Shown: one piece after another, positions 17,368-27,043 of the stretch
How the letters are laid out: the number at the start of each line of letters is the position of its first letter
Numbering within the stretch: the first letter of the stretch is position 1
NCBI RefSeq assembly: GCF_025515275.1
Contig: NZ_JAOPFU010000004.1
Span: 124,001-188,000, forward strand
Direction of reading: 5' to 3'
Length of the DNA stretch: 64,000 bases
Source of the DNA: Catenovulum sp. 2E275
GTDB taxonomy: Bacteria > Pseudomonadota > Gammaproteobacteria > Enterobacterales > Alteromonadaceae
Program-made: the position numbers and the translations under genes
The notes under the pieces: generated by a model
Databases searched by the model: none
What the model was told of the DNA's origin: nothing
The model's input: only the letters and a program-made list of their open reading frames with translations

Positions 17368-18537
17368 TTAATTAGCCCGAGGTTTCGCCGGTTTTAACCA
17401 GCATAAAGCGATGAGCACAGAGATAAAAACAAAAGTCCCTGATAATAAATACGTTTGCTGCTGAACATATTGCCAGCTATATCCAGAAACAAAGTTACCA
17501 ACTGCACCGCCAACCCCAAATGAAAATGATAAATATAAAGCCTGCCCTTTTGCCTGAGCCTGATCCGGAAATTCATTATGGATAAATTTTTGCGAAGAAA
17601 CATGGTACAAGCCATAGCTAAATGCATGAATTAATTGAATTAAGAGTAAAACAATCAAGTGTTCGCCAAATAGTCCTAAAGCAAACCAGCGTAAAGCGGT
17701 AATGGCCAAACAAAAAATAAATAAACTACGTAAAGAGAAACGATTTAAAATTTTGCCAGAGACTAAAAAAATACCGATTTCAGCAATCACCCCTAACGCT
17801 ATCATGATGCCAATCTGATAACCGTTATAACCTAACGACTGTAGGTAAATAGAGAAAAAACCATAATAAGCGGCAAAACTCATTTGCAATAAAAACGAAC
17901 AAATTAAAAATGCCTGTATCGGCTTTTGTTTTAGCTTATCTCTAATTTTAATCAGGGTTTGTTTATTATCAGCCACTGGATTAACTTTGGGCAATCTAAA
18001 AGTAGAGGCCAGCAATAAAGCTAATAATAAAAGGGTAAACCCTTCAATACTGTTAACTATGCCAAATACTTCAAATAACCAGCCAGCAACCACCACTAAA
18101 CAAATAAAGCTGACACTTCCCCATAATCGGACATAACTATAAGCCGTTGAATCGCCTTTTAAAATAAACTGAGTAATCGCCTCAAGCTGAGGCATGACAG
18201 CAGACCAAAAAAAGGCAAAACCACCCAGGCTAATTAATAAAACCCAGTGTTGATGGCCAAATAAAAAAATGAGACTAAAAGAGAGTAATGCAAACAAACA
18301 ACCCAGTTGAATGTTTTTTTCAGGACTATGTTTGAAGATTTTAAGATTTGCCCAAATACCCGGGCCAGCCACTCGCCCGACTGTCATCACAGCTAACACT
18401 ACCCCAATTAAACTTGGCGGTAATGACAAGCTGTGAAGATATAACCCCAAATAATTTGAAATAATGCCCAAAATCGTAAAGTAGGCAAAATAAACTTGCG
18501 ATAACCTCGCCTTATTTGAGTTAATCAGTGACTGCAT
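17368..18537 (-). CDS. MFS transporter, HcaT/PPP-like
   Basis: 389 aa with twelve predicted transmembrane segments. The sequence pattern, with YFAYFTILGIISNYLGLYL at the N-terminus and HAFSYGLYHVSSQKFIHNEF in the second half, resembles the phenylpropionate permease (HcaT)/LacY-like MFS group. The substrate cannot be deduced. It follows aroC by 7 bases and so is probably co-transcribed with prmB and aroC, though that need not reflect aromatic metabolism. The C-terminus is basic and short. Confidence 0.85.
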   Translation of the reverse strand: MQSLINSNKARLSQVYFAYFTILGIISNYLGLYLHSLSLPPSLIGVVLAVMTVGRVAGPGIWANLKIFKHSPEKNIQLGCLFALLSFSLIFLFGHQHWVLLISLGGFAFFWSAVMPQLEAITQFILKGDSTAYSYVRLWGSVSFICLVVVAGWLFEVFGIVNSIEGFTLLLLALLLASTFRLPKVNPVADNKQTLIKIRDKLKQKPIQAFLICSFLLQMSFAAYYGFFSIYLQSLGYNGYQIGIMIALGVIAEIGIFLVSGKILNRFSLRSLFIFCLAITALRWFALGLFGEHLIVLLLIQLIHAFSYGLYHVSSQKFIHNEFPDQAQAKGQALYLSFSFGVGGAVGNFVSGYSWQYVQQQTYLLSGTFVFISVLIALCWLKPAKPRAN

Positions 18538-18544
18538 TCAGGTT

Positions 18545-19639
18545 CTATTTACGGGCAATATCAGGTGTCTGAGTTTTCACATCTGCATTTTGCGCACTGT
18601 GACGCAACAAATGATCCATTAAAGTAATTGCCAGCATGGCTTCAGCAATCGGCACTGCCCGAATACCAACACAAGGATCATGGCGGCCTTTAGTCACCAC
18701 TTCCATCGTATTGCCGTTAACATCTATTGTTTCACCCGGAATAGAAATACTGGATGTAGGCTTTAATGCAATACTAGCCACAATATCTTGTCCGGTTGAA
18801 ATCCCACCTAAAATACCACCAGCATTATTAGAGCCAAAACCGTTAGGCGTTAACATATCTCTATGCTCTGAACCTTTTTGTTCAACCGACTCAAAACCAG
18901 CGCCAATCTCAACACCTTTAACCGCATTAATACTCATTAAAGAATGTGCGATTTCAGCGTCGAGTCGATCAAAAACAGGTTCACCTAAACCAACTGGTAC
19001 ATTTTCAGCAACAACCGTAACCTTAGCACCAACTGAATCACCCGCTTTTTTTAATTCACGCATATATTCATCTAACGCGTCAATTTTGCTCTCATCCGGA
19101 AAGAAAAACGGGTTTTGCTCAACAAAATCCCAGTTAAGTTGTTCCGGTTTAATCGGCCCTAACTGAGACAAATAACCTTTAATAACAATACCATATTTCT
19201 GTTTTAAATATTTTTTGGCTATCGCACCTGCCGCCACACGCATTGCTGTTTCGCGTGCAGAAGAACGACCGCCACCACGATAATCACGAATACCGTATTT
19301 TTGATGGTAAGTATAATCAGCATGTCCCGGACGGAACATATCTTTAATTTTAGAATAATCCTGACTACGCTGATCGGTATTCTCAATAATCATACCAATA
19401 CTGGTACCTGTCGTTTGACCTTCAAAAATACCACTTAAAATACGGACTTCATCTGCTTCGCGTCTTTGAGTTGTATATTTTGATGTGCCGGGTTTACGTC
19501 GGTCTAAGTCAAACTGTAAATCCTGAGTAGAAATCTCGATTCCAGGAGGGCAGCCATCCACAATACAGCCTAAAGCCGCACCATGACTTTCCCCAAATGT
19601 TGTCACTGAAAATAATTTGCCGATTGTATTACCAGACAT
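18545..19639 (-). CDS. aroC: Chorismate synthase
   Basis: Last step of the shikimate pathway, converting EPSP to chorismate with reduced FMN; the product feeds the trp operon encoded in the same window. Signatures: GESHG at residues 16-20, [14 protein letters not shown] around 125-140, and [22 protein letters not shown]-type C-terminal region around 310-335. 364 aa, usual length. A GAGGCAAATAA ribosome site precedes ATG. It lies between prmB and the MFS gene, as in the E. coli prmB-aroC arrangement. Confidence 0.97.
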   Translation of the reverse strand: MSGNTIGKLFSVTTFGESHGAALGCIVDGCPPGIEISTQDLQFDLDRRKPGTSKYTTQRREADEVRILSGIFEGQTTGTSIGMIIENTDQRSQDYSKIKDMFRPGHADYTYHQKYGIRDYRGGGRSSARETAMRVAAGAIAKKYLKQKYGIVIKGYLSQLGPIKPEQLNWDFVEQNPFFFPDESKIDALDEYMRELKKAGDSVGAKVTVVAENVPVGLGEPVFDRLDAEIAHSLMSINAVKGVEIGAGFESVEQKGSEHRDMLTPNGFGSNNAGGILGGISTGQDIVASIALKPTSSISIPGETIDVNGNTMEVVTKGRHDPCVGIRAVPIAEAMLAITLMDHLLRHSAQNADVKTQTPDIARK

Positions 19640-19664
19640 TTATTTGCCTCTTAATCTTATTCTG

Positions 19665-20594
19665 TTATGCACTAAAAGCAGCTTGGTGCGCAATTAAACT
19701 TGCTTTATCAATAGCAAATACACCATGGCCACCATGTTCAAATTCTAACCACTGAAATGGCACTTGCGGAAATGCAGCTTCTAAATGAATTTGGCTATTA
19801 CCCACTTCAACCACTAAAATGCCGTTATCCGTTAAATAATCACTCGCCTGCGCTAAAATGGTTCTAACAATATCCAGGCCATCAAATCCGGCCGCTAAAC
19901 CAAGTTCAGGTTCATGTCTGAATTCATCCGGTAAATCGTCCATGTCTTCTTGATCAACATAAGGCGGATTACTCACGATGAGATCGTATTGCTGATTGTC
20001 TAAACCGGAAAACACATCAGACTGAATTGGAATCACCTGCTGCCATAAACCATGCTGCTCAATGTTAATTTCGCATACTTCTAATGCATCTAACGAAATA
20101 TCCGCTGCATCAATTTCAGCGTTTTCAAATGCATAGGCACAAGCAATGGCAATACAACCACTACCAGTACATAAATCCAATACACGATTAACCGAATTTG
20201 GATTTAATAATGTAGAAAATTTTTGCTGAATTAATTCTGAAATAGGTGAACGCGGCACTAATACCCGCTCATCGACATAAAATGGTAGATCACAAAACAG
20301 CGCATGATTAGAAATATAAGCAAGTGGTTTTTGCTCGTGGATTCGCTGTTTTACCCATTGAATAATAAGTGCTTTTTCAGCTGAAGTGAGTTTAGCTCTA
20401 TCGAGTGTTTCCGAACGCTCAAAAGGCAAATGAATTGCCTGAAAAACCAAACTGTAAGCTTCGTCCCAAGCATTGTTTGTACCATGACCAAAATAAACAT
20501 CGGCCTGATTAAAGCAAGATACAATCCAACGAACAAAGTCGAAAATTGTTTCCAGTTCGGCTTGTGCTACTTCGTATTGTTTGTCATCAATCAT
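19665..20594 (-). CDS. prmB: Ribosomal protein uL3 glutamine methyltransferase
   Basis: SAM-dependent methyltransferase that modifies a Gln of ribosomal protein L3. The SAM motif VLDLCTGSGCIAIA is at about residues 137-150 and the catalytic SNPPYVDQEDM at about 208-218; the N-terminal helical domain begins with a family-typical FVRWIVSCFNQADVYFGHGT. 309 aa, as E. coli PrmB (310). It is divergent from smrB and 25 bases upstream of aroC. Confidence 0.95.
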   Translation of the reverse strand: MIDDKQYEVAQAELETIFDFVRWIVSCFNQADVYFGHGTNNAWDEAYSLVFQAIHLPFERSETLDRAKLTSAEKALIIQWVKQRIHEQKPLAYISNHALFCDLPFYVDERVLVPRSPISELIQQKFSTLLNPNSVNRVLDLCTGSGCIAIACAYAFENAEIDAADISLDALEVCEINIEQHGLWQQVIPIQSDVFSGLDNQQYDLIVSNPPYVDQEDMDDLPDEFRHEPELGLAAGFDGLDIVRTILAQASDYLTDNGILVVEVGNSQIHLEAAFPQVPFQWLEFEHGGHGVFAIDKASLIAHQAAFSA

Positions 20595-20652
20595 TGATTA
20601 GTTTGTCTGAATTTAGATAATAGCCCCATATTGTACACCAGATTCAAACAAA

Positions 20653-21189
20653 ATGACTGATAAATCACAGCCAGACAACCAAGATTTTGATATTTTTGCG
20701 CAAGAAATGGCAGGCGTAAAACGAATCACTCAAGATACAGTTGAACCATCTCAACTCAAAAAGCCGAAAAAAACCAAAAAAGAAGTGGAAAAAGAAGCGG
20801 TTCAAACTGCTAACTTTTATTTTTCAGACAGCTTTGTGCCTTATTTTGATCCAAATAAAGCCATGCAATATGTGCAGGATGGCTACCCCAGCTTTTTAGC
20901 CAAACAATTAAGAAAAGGCCAATATTACCCAGATCTCATATTAGATTTACATGGCTTAACTCAAGCCAGCGCAAAATTAGAAATTGCCGCTTTAATTAAC
21001 GAAGCTAAACAACAGCATGTGCAATGTGTTTGTGTGGTACATGGCTTAGGCAGCGGGATCTTAAAACAAAAAACACCGGATTGGCTGGTACAACACCCAA
21101 GTGTAGTGGCATTGCATCAAGCACCTTTAGAATGGGGCGGCGATGGCGCTTTGTTAGTTTTATTAGATATAGGGCAAGATTTTATTTAA
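20653..21189 (+). CDS. smrB: Smr-domain endonuclease SmrB
   Basis: Ribosome-rescue endonuclease that cuts mRNA between collided ribosomes. The Smr domain occupies about residues 85-178: LILDLHGLTQ (DLHG, catalytic) and VCVVHGLGSGILK (HGxGxG) are clear. The N-terminal third is polar and Lys-rich, containing the ribosome-contacting helix in the E. coli protein. 178 aa against 183 in E. coli. Divergent from prmB, the conserved E. coli arrangement. Confidence 0.94.
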   Translation: MTDKSQPDNQDFDIFAQEMAGVKRITQDTVEPSQLKKPKKTKKEVEKEAVQTANFYFSDSFVPYFDPNKAMQYVQDGYPSFLAKQLRKGQYYPDLILDLHGLTQASAKLEIAALINEAKQQHVQCVCVVHGLGSGILKQKTPDWLVQHPSVVALHQAPLEWGGDGALLVLLDIGQDFI

Positions 21190-21259
21190 CTGCCCTATTT
21201 TTTAAATTAAAGCTTTTAAACTCGCAATTTTGCCTTAGCAATTTGACTTTTAACTACAT

Positions 21260-21760
21260 TTAGCAGCATTGCCTCGTTCTAAGCTCTGGTTTATCCGTCA
21301 GTTCAGACGGTGATACCAAGGTCAATAAATGGCCTTTAATATCTTCTTCATCAATCTCAATTAAAGCCGTTGAGCCAGTTGCAAACAAAGGGCAAGTTTC
21401 GGTCACAAATTCATCGACCAAAAAACACACTAAAGGCAAATGAGAGACAACAATAACCTTATTTAACCCCTGACTATAGGCCTTAATAACGCAAGCAGCT
21501 TTTTCTGCATCACTATCGGGAGTAAGTTCTTGTAAAGTAACTAATTGTTTAGATGTCACACCTTGCTTTTGTAAAGCATTCCAAGTTTGTTGCGCTCTAA
21601 CAAATGGACTCACTAACGCAATATCAAAGTCGGTACATTGTTCCGCTATCCAGTGACCGGTACTTTCGCATTCCTGCTGACCGTTTGAGTTTAACTGACG
21701 TGAACTATCTGGTTTAGTTTCAAATTCAGCTTCTCCGTGACGAACGATAAATAATTGCAT
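21260..21760 (-). CDS. sixA: Phosphohistidine phosphatase SixA
   Basis: Histidine phosphatase-fold enzyme with the RHG motif at residues 7-9 (FIVRHGEAEF) and a second catalytic His in VVSHLPLVCFL. It dephosphorylates phospho-His on proteins, in E. coli the ArcB HPt domain and nitrogen PTS. 166 aa, near the E. coli length (161). It converges on smrB, again as the E. coli smrB-sixA neighbourhood. The C-terminal ten residues are variable. Confidence 0.92.
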   Translation of the reverse strand: MQLFIVRHGEAEFETKPDSSRQLNSNGQQECESTGHWIAEQCTDFDIALVSPFVRAQQTWNALQKQGVTSKQLVTLQELTPDSDAEKAACVIKAYSQGLNKVIVVSHLPLVCFLVDEFVTETCPLFATGSTALIEIDEEDIKGHLLTLVSPSELTDKPELRTRQCC

Positions 21761-22049
21761 AAATCAAAGGTTCCCACATCGACCCAACTAAAATAAGTCA
21801 ATTAATTTTAACTTAAAGTTTGAATTAACTAACTTTTTATATAAAACCAGCCTAGACCGGTTGCGAATTCTATTTAGTGGCGTAATATTAGTTAAATAAA
21901 ACAGTACAATTTTAAGCTTTATTTTAAAATAAAACACTTATTATAAAAAATATAGTTATTGAAGCTTAAATTATAATGATTTTCTAAATACTCTTTCCTT
22001 GCTCAATTAGCCGTATCAAGAGCTTTGTATGCAAAATTAAGGTACATTA

Positions 22050-24821
22050 GTGACAATTCAGACAAAAAATTATCTGGCTAATTTTAAAAGTGGTAAATTA
22101 GACAATGGGTTATCTTTACTAGCCATCCAAACAGAACATAAAAAAGCTGGTGTCGCTATGGCGGTAAAAGCTGGTAATTATCAAGATCCACCACAACACC
22201 TTGGTTTGGCTCATTTTCTTGAACATTTATTATTTTTAGGTTCAGAAAAATCACCTGATGAAGGTTTTCATGCCTTTATAGAAAAAAATGGTGGTAAATG
22301 TAATGCTTGGACCAGTCTGGAACACAGTAATTTCTTCTATGAAATATCACCGGATTTATTGACTAAAAGCTTAGAAAAATTTAGTGAACTCTTTACCTGT
22401 CCATTATTTTCTACATTCTGGATAGAAAAAGAAATTGAATCACTTGATGCTGAGTTTCATTTAAAAGTAAATGATGAAATCCGCCGCTTACATGAAGTGC
22501 ATAAAGAAACCAGTAACCCAGATCACCCTTTTTCTCGATTTACCTCAGGCAATAAATCAACTTTAAATGCACCAGCACAAGAGCTTCAAGAAGCTTTATT
22601 TGATTTTTTTCAACAAAATTATGTTGGTCATAATTTAGCATTAGTCATAGTCACTCCAAGTGATTATGAACAAACTTTTCAAACAGCAAAAACATACTTT
22701 GACAAAGTTAGCTCGTCTAAACCGAAAGACTTACAATACCCAGAGCGTTTATATTTGCCAGAACAATTAGGTACTAAAATAGCTGTTCATTCGGATAAAG
22801 TTGAAAATCGTATGATTTTATCTTTCCCGATGCCTAGTGAAGCTAAAACAAGTCTAGCTAAAAGTTTAACCTATTTCACTTGCCTGTTTGGACATGAAGG
22901 TTACGGTAGCCTACTTTCTGGATTAAAAAACTTAAATTATGTTACTTCTCTTACGGCAAGTGGAGGATTAGATAATGGTTTTACTCAAGATTTTAACCTC
23001 AGCCTTCAACTAACGGAGCATGGCATAAATCATCTCGATGATTTATGCCAAGAAATATTCGGATATATTAATTTTATCAAAACTCAAAGTTACCAAAGCC
23101 ATATATATACAGAAAAACAAAAACTTAGTAGCTTAGCTAATCAATATCAAGAAACAGGAAAAGCAATAGACCTAGCTAGTCAATTAGCATTAAAGTTACA
23201 CTATTACACTGCTGAGTTTGTTTTTAGTGCTGATTACGTTATGTCTGGGATGGACTTGACTTGGTTAGAACAAGCTTACCAAAGCTTAGTACCCGATAAT
23301 ACCCGTTTGGTACTGGTTACCAATCAACCCGAACAACCTTATTTGTCTGAACATTATCAAGTCCCATATAATATTATTCCGATTTCGGAAGAGACTAAAG
23401 CAACTTGGTTAAATGCAACATGCCAACAAACATACCAACTTCCAGACCCGAACCCATATTTGCCAAATCCACAAAAAATAAATAAAAATGCTGAACTATT
23501 TGATAAAAAGCCTCAAAAAATAATCAATGAGCAAGCCTCTACAATTTGGTTTAAACAAGATCAAAGGTCTAATGCACCGTATGGTCATATATATATATCT
23601 TTAGACTTGCCAAATAGTCAGGGCAACCGTAAAAAAATAGCAATGACTCGCTTATTTATTGAAATGTTTATGGATGATATAGCTGAAGAGAATTACCCAG
23701 CTCTAGCTGCAGGTTTACATTATCAGATATCACCTCACCAGGCCGGAATGACTATTCACATTTCAGGCTACAGTGAAAAACAACCTGACTTTACAAAGCA
23801 ATTATTAAAGCAACTTAGGCTCAGACGGTTTACTAAACAAAAGTACCTAAGTATTAAACAAGCAACGCTAACTAGTTGGCATAATAATCGCCATATAAAA
23901 CCTGCTAACCAGCTTTTTAAGCAGCTAACCTATATGCTTCAAAATAATCAATATGCCTATCCAGATCTTGCTGATAGTATCAAAGAACTAACTTTTAGCG
24001 AATTTGCTGAATTTAGCGTACATCTGCTGGATAGAATAAACCTTGAAGCTTATATTGTTGGTAACTGGGATATAACTCAAGCATTACCTCTAGCTGATAG
24101 TATTAACAATACCGTGTATAGTCGTTCTAAACCTTGCACTGAAGTCACTCGTAGGGTACATAAGTTAACAAGTACACCCCAGATATATCATATGCAAACT
24201 CAGCACCAAGGGGTTTGTGTAGTGAATTATTTTCAGGCAGAAACCATTAACGAGCATAGTGTCGCGCAATTTATGCTACTCACCGAATTACTCTCCCCGA
24301 TTAGTTTTCAGGTATTACGTAGTGAAAAACAATTGGGGTACTTAGTCGGCTGTGCGTATTTTCCTGTAAATCGTTGCCCTGGGTTAGTAATTTATGTCCA
24401 ATCAAATTCAAAATCTTTAGATACTATCCAGCGCCATATTGAGCAAATGTTAAAAGATTTACCGGAATATATGCTTCAACTTGAAGAAAGTGATTGGGAA
24501 CAAATCAAACAATCTCTAATCTTTCACTTAGCAGAAAAACAAAGTAGTTTGGCTACCAGCGCTCAAAATGACTGGATGTCGATTGGTTTAAAGGATACCG
24601 ATTTTAGACGCCAACAGTCAATTTGCCATTGGATAGAACAAATGCAACTGGATGATATAAAAGCACTGATTTCACATATATTTTGTTCTACAGAGCAGAA
24701 TAAACGTTTAATTCTCAGTGCAGCTCCACCAGATAATAGTGGCTTAACATCAAACAAAGCCATGAGCTCTGTTGAAATAATCAAACATTTTCAGAACCTT
24801 GCAGACCCTATAGAAATATAA
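22050..24821 (+). CDS. M16 family (insulinase/pitrilysin-type) zinc peptidase
   Basis: 923 aa, four-domain insulinase-like protease. The inverted zinc motif HxxEH is His55-Phe-Leu-Glu58-His59 and the third ligand is Glu135 (LDAEF), 76 residues downstream. The EKQLGYLVGCAYFPV stretch near residue 770 is the C-half signature of the family. No clear signal peptide is seen, unlike periplasmic E. coli pitrilysin, so a cytoplasmic location is likely. Start is GTG 22050, with AAGG 7 bases upstream. The gene stands alone between 289 bases of AT-rich leader and rimO. Substrate unknown; peptide clearance is likely. Confidence 0.92.
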   Translation: MTIQTKNYLANFKSGKLDNGLSLLAIQTEHKKAGVAMAVKAGNYQDPPQHLGLAHFLEHLLFLGSEKSPDEGFHAFIEKNGGKCNAWTSLEHSNFFYEISPDLLTKSLEKFSELFTCPLFSTFWIEKEIESLDAEFHLKVNDEIRRLHEVHKETSNPDHPFSRFTSGNKSTLNAPAQELQEALFDFFQQNYVGHNLALVIVTPSDYEQTFQTAKTYFDKVSSSKPKDLQYPERLYLPEQLGTKIAVHSDKVENRMILSFPMPSEAKTSLAKSLTYFTCLFGHEGYGSLLSGLKNLNYVTSLTASGGLDNGFTQDFNLSLQLTEHGINHLDDLCQEIFGYINFIKTQSYQSHIYTEKQKLSSLANQYQETGKAIDLASQLALKLHYYTAEFVFSADYVMSGMDLTWLEQAYQSLVPDNTRLVLVTNQPEQPYLSEHYQVPYNIIPISEETKATWLNATCQQTYQLPDPNPYLPNPQKINKNAELFDKKPQKIINEQASTIWFKQDQRSNAPYGHIYISLDLPNSQGNRKKIAMTRLFIEMFMDDIAEENYPALAAGLHYQISPHQAGMTIHISGYSEKQPDFTKQLLKQLRLRRFTKQKYLSIKQATLTSWHNNRHIKPANQLFKQLTYMLQNNQYAYPDLADSIKELTFSEFAEFSVHLLDRINLEAYIVGNWDITQALPLADSINNTVYSRSKPCTEVTRRVHKLTSTPQIYHMQTQHQGVCVVNYFQAETINEHSVAQFMLLTELLSPISFQVLRSEKQLGYLVGCAYFPVNRCPGLVIYVQSNSKSLDTIQRHIEQMLKDLPEYMLQLEESDWEQIKQSLIFHLAEKQSSLATSAQNDWMSIGLKDTDFRRQQSICHWIEQMQLDDIKALISHIFCSTEQNKRLILSAAPPDNSGLTSNKAMSSVEIIKHFQNLADPIEI

Positions 24822-24909
24822 GGCTAAGCGTGGAATATATTCACGCTTCCCACTATTTGCAATTTAGGATTTAAGGTATAATCCACCCAGTTTTTTAATT
24901 ACCTATCCA

Positions 24910-26334
24910 GTGCATAAACGAATGACAGTTAAAACATTTCATCCGGAATTAACCGAGAACAAAACCACTACTTTATCAACTCCAGCTAGAACGCTGTCTC
25001 AAAATCAGTCAGAGCTAACCGGTAAAGGTTCAAAAATTGGTTTTGTTTCATTAGGTTGCCCCAAAAATTTAGTGGATTCTGAACGTATTTTAACCCAACT
25101 CAGAACTGAAGGTTACGAAGTAGTGCCAAGTTATGATGACGCTGATATGGTGATTGTTAACACCTGTGGTTTTATCGACTCTGCCGTGCAGGAATCGTTA
25201 GATACCATTGGTGAAGCTTTGGCCGAAAATGGTAAAGTATTGGTGACCGGCTGTTTGGGTGCAAAAGAAGATGAAATTAGAGAAGTGCATCCAAATGTAT
25301 TAGGCATTACCGGCCCACATGCGTATGAAAATGTTTTATCTCAAGTGCATCAGCATGTGCCAAAACCAGCCCATAACCCGTTTATTAATTTAGTGCCCGA
25401 TCACGGCGTTAAACTAACCCCAAAACATTATGCTTATTTAAAAATATCCGAAGGCTGTAATCACAGATGTACATTTTGCATCATTCCGTCTATGCGAGGG
25501 GATTTAGACTCTCGCCCGATTGGTGATGTTTTAAATGAAGCGAAACGTTTAGCCGCTGCCGGTGTTAAAGAGTTATTGGTGATCTCACAAGACACCTCTG
25601 CCTACGGGGTAGACACTAAAGGCAAAACTTCTTTTTGGGACGGCATGCCACTAAAAACAAACTTTATGACTTTATGTGAGCAGTTAGGACAATTAGGGAT
25701 TTGGGTTCGCCTGCATTATGTTTACCCATATCCGCATGTGGATGATGTTATTCCGTTAATGGCTCAGGGTAAAGTGCTCCCTTATTTAGATATTCCGTTT
25801 CAACATGCCAGTAAACGCATCTTAAAATTAATGAAACGCCCCGGTAATGTCGACAAAGTATTAGAACGAATTAAAAACTGGCGAACCATCTGCCCTGAGC
25901 TAGTTATTCGCTCAACCTTTATTGTTGGTTTTCCGGGTGAAACTGAAGAAGAGTTTGAAGAACTGTTGGAATTTTTAAAAGAAGCTCAACTTGACAGAGT
26001 TGGCTGTTTTAAATATTCACCGGTAGAGGGCGCGCAAGCAAACGAATTACCAGATCCGGTTTCAGAAGAGATAAAAGAAGCGCGATTCCACCGTTTTATG
26101 CAGCTTCAGCAAGAGATCAGTACAGCTCGACTAGCCACCCGAGTTGGTCAAACTTACGATATTTTAATTGACGAAGTAGATGAAGAAGGCGCAATTGGTC
26201 GCTGTTTTGCTGATGCGCCTGAGATTGATGGTTTAGTTTATTTAAATGACCAAACTCAACTTAATGTAGGTGATGTCGTTAAAGCTAAAATTGTTGCATC
26301 TGACGAATACGATCTTTGGGCGGAGCTAGTTTAA
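24910..26334 (+). CDS. rimO: Ribosomal protein uS12 methylthiotransferase RimO
   Basis: Radical-SAM enzyme adding a methylthio group to Asp of ribosomal protein S12. Domain order: UPF0004 N-domain ([18 protein letters not shown], three Cys for the auxiliary cluster), radical-SAM core with CNHRCTFC, and a C-terminal TRAM domain. Very close to E. coli RimO, with about 30 extra residues before KIGFVSLG. Start is uncertain: GTG 24910 or ATG 24922, four codons later; neither has a good ribosome site. A hairpin follows the stop. Confidence 0.96.
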   Translation: MHKRMTVKTFHPELTENKTTTLSTPARTLSQNQSELTGKGSKIGFVSLGCPKNLVDSERILTQLRTEGYEVVPSYDDADMVIVNTCGFIDSAVQESLDTIGEALAENGKVLVTGCLGAKEDEIREVHPNVLGITGPHAYENVLSQVHQHVPKPAHNPFINLVPDHGVKLTPKHYAYLKISEGCNHRCTFCIIPSMRGDLDSRPIGDVLNEAKRLAAAGVKELLVISQDTSAYGVDTKGKTSFWDGMPLKTNFMTLCEQLGQLGIWVRLHYVYPYPHVDDVIPLMAQGKVLPYLDIPFQHASKRILKLMKRPGNVDKVLERIKNWRTICPELVIRSTFIVGFPGETEEEFEELLEFLKEAQLDRVGCFKYSPVEGAQANELPDPVSEEIKEARFHRFMQLQQEISTARLATRVGQTYDILIDEVDEEGAIGRCFADAPEIDGLVYLNDQTQLNVGDVVKAKIVASDEYDLWAELV

Positions 26335-26360
26335 CTAATCATCCCAAAATTAAACATAAC

Positions 26361-26386
26361 GGCAGCTAAACTTTCAGTTAGCTGCC
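26361..26386 (+). terminator. Probable rimO terminator hairpin
   Basis: Arms GGCAGCTAA (26361-26369) and TTAGCTGCC (26378-26386), 8-base loop, 26 bases after the stop codon. The downstream sequence TTCCAGCCCTTTAGTTTT is only moderately T-rich. Confidence 0.6.
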
Positions 26387-26500
26387 TTCCAGCCCTTTAG
26401 TTTTATTACATAAAAAACACAAATATTCCACCTCAAAAAAACATAAAACACATTTAACAAACCTTTAAAAAATAAATACTTATAAAGCATGTCTAAATTA

Positions 26501-26528
26501 TTGACGAGTTAATTGAATTCTTTATGAT
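26501..26528 (+). promoter_or_regulatory. Sigma70-type promoter of the polysaccharide export unit
   Basis: TTGACG (26501-26506), a 16-base spacer and TATGAT (26523-26528) give five of six matches in each box. It lies about 100 bases before the first gene of the plus-strand exopolysaccharide unit, leaving a leader of about 90 bases. Confidence 0.6.
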
Positions 26529-26626
26529 AAATAATGAAAGCTAACAACTGCGTATAAGAATAGTCAATAAGCTACGAGCATAATGAAATAAGATTCGATT
26601 TATTTCACAAGCTAAAGGAGAAATAA

Positions 26627-27043
26627 ATGAAAGCCGATGAGCAGGCAGACAAGGATCCAGCAATTGAACAGCTACTCAATAAAATGCCAAAAAACGTTGC
26701 CAATAGTTTTACGCAAGAACAACTTAATTATTTAACGTTGGCATTGAGTGCCCGTAAATGGGGACGGCACAAAATTGATCTCCGCAGAACCCTAAGCCTG
26801 CCCTTTAGTAGCCGCCAGTTCTATTTTGTATTCCTGTTTGGTAAAAATAGTCGAACTCTGTCACGAACTGAAAAGAATATATCAGCTCTGAGTGCGGTAT
26901 TATGTATTAGCCTAAGTTTGATCCTGTTATCTGTAATTGGATTATTAATTTTATACTTAGCCAAATCTGCACTTGGCATAGATATATTTTCTGGCTTTTC
27001 ACTAGGGATTTGGCACGATTTAAAGGGTTATTATGATGAATAA
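26627..27043 (+). CDS. Small membrane protein at the head of the exopolysaccharide locus
   Basis: 138 aa. The first ~95 residues are soluble, with a helix NSFTQEQLNYLTLAL and the pattern KWGRHKIDLRRTLSLPFSSRQFYFVFLFGKNSR, followed by a transmembrane helix at about 100-121. This arrangement is recurrent at the start of Vibrio/Shewanella-type exopolysaccharide clusters, but its function is not known to me. A strong AAAGGAG site precedes the ATG. It overlaps the next gene by 11 bases (27033-27043), so the two are likely coupled. Confidence 0.7.
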   Translation: MKADEQADKDPAIEQLLNKMPKNVANSFTQEQLNYLTLALSARKWGRHKIDLRRTLSLPFSSRQFYFVFLFGKNSRTLSRTEKNISALSAVLCISLSLILLSVIGLLILYLAKSALGIDIFSGFSLGIWHDLKGYYDE

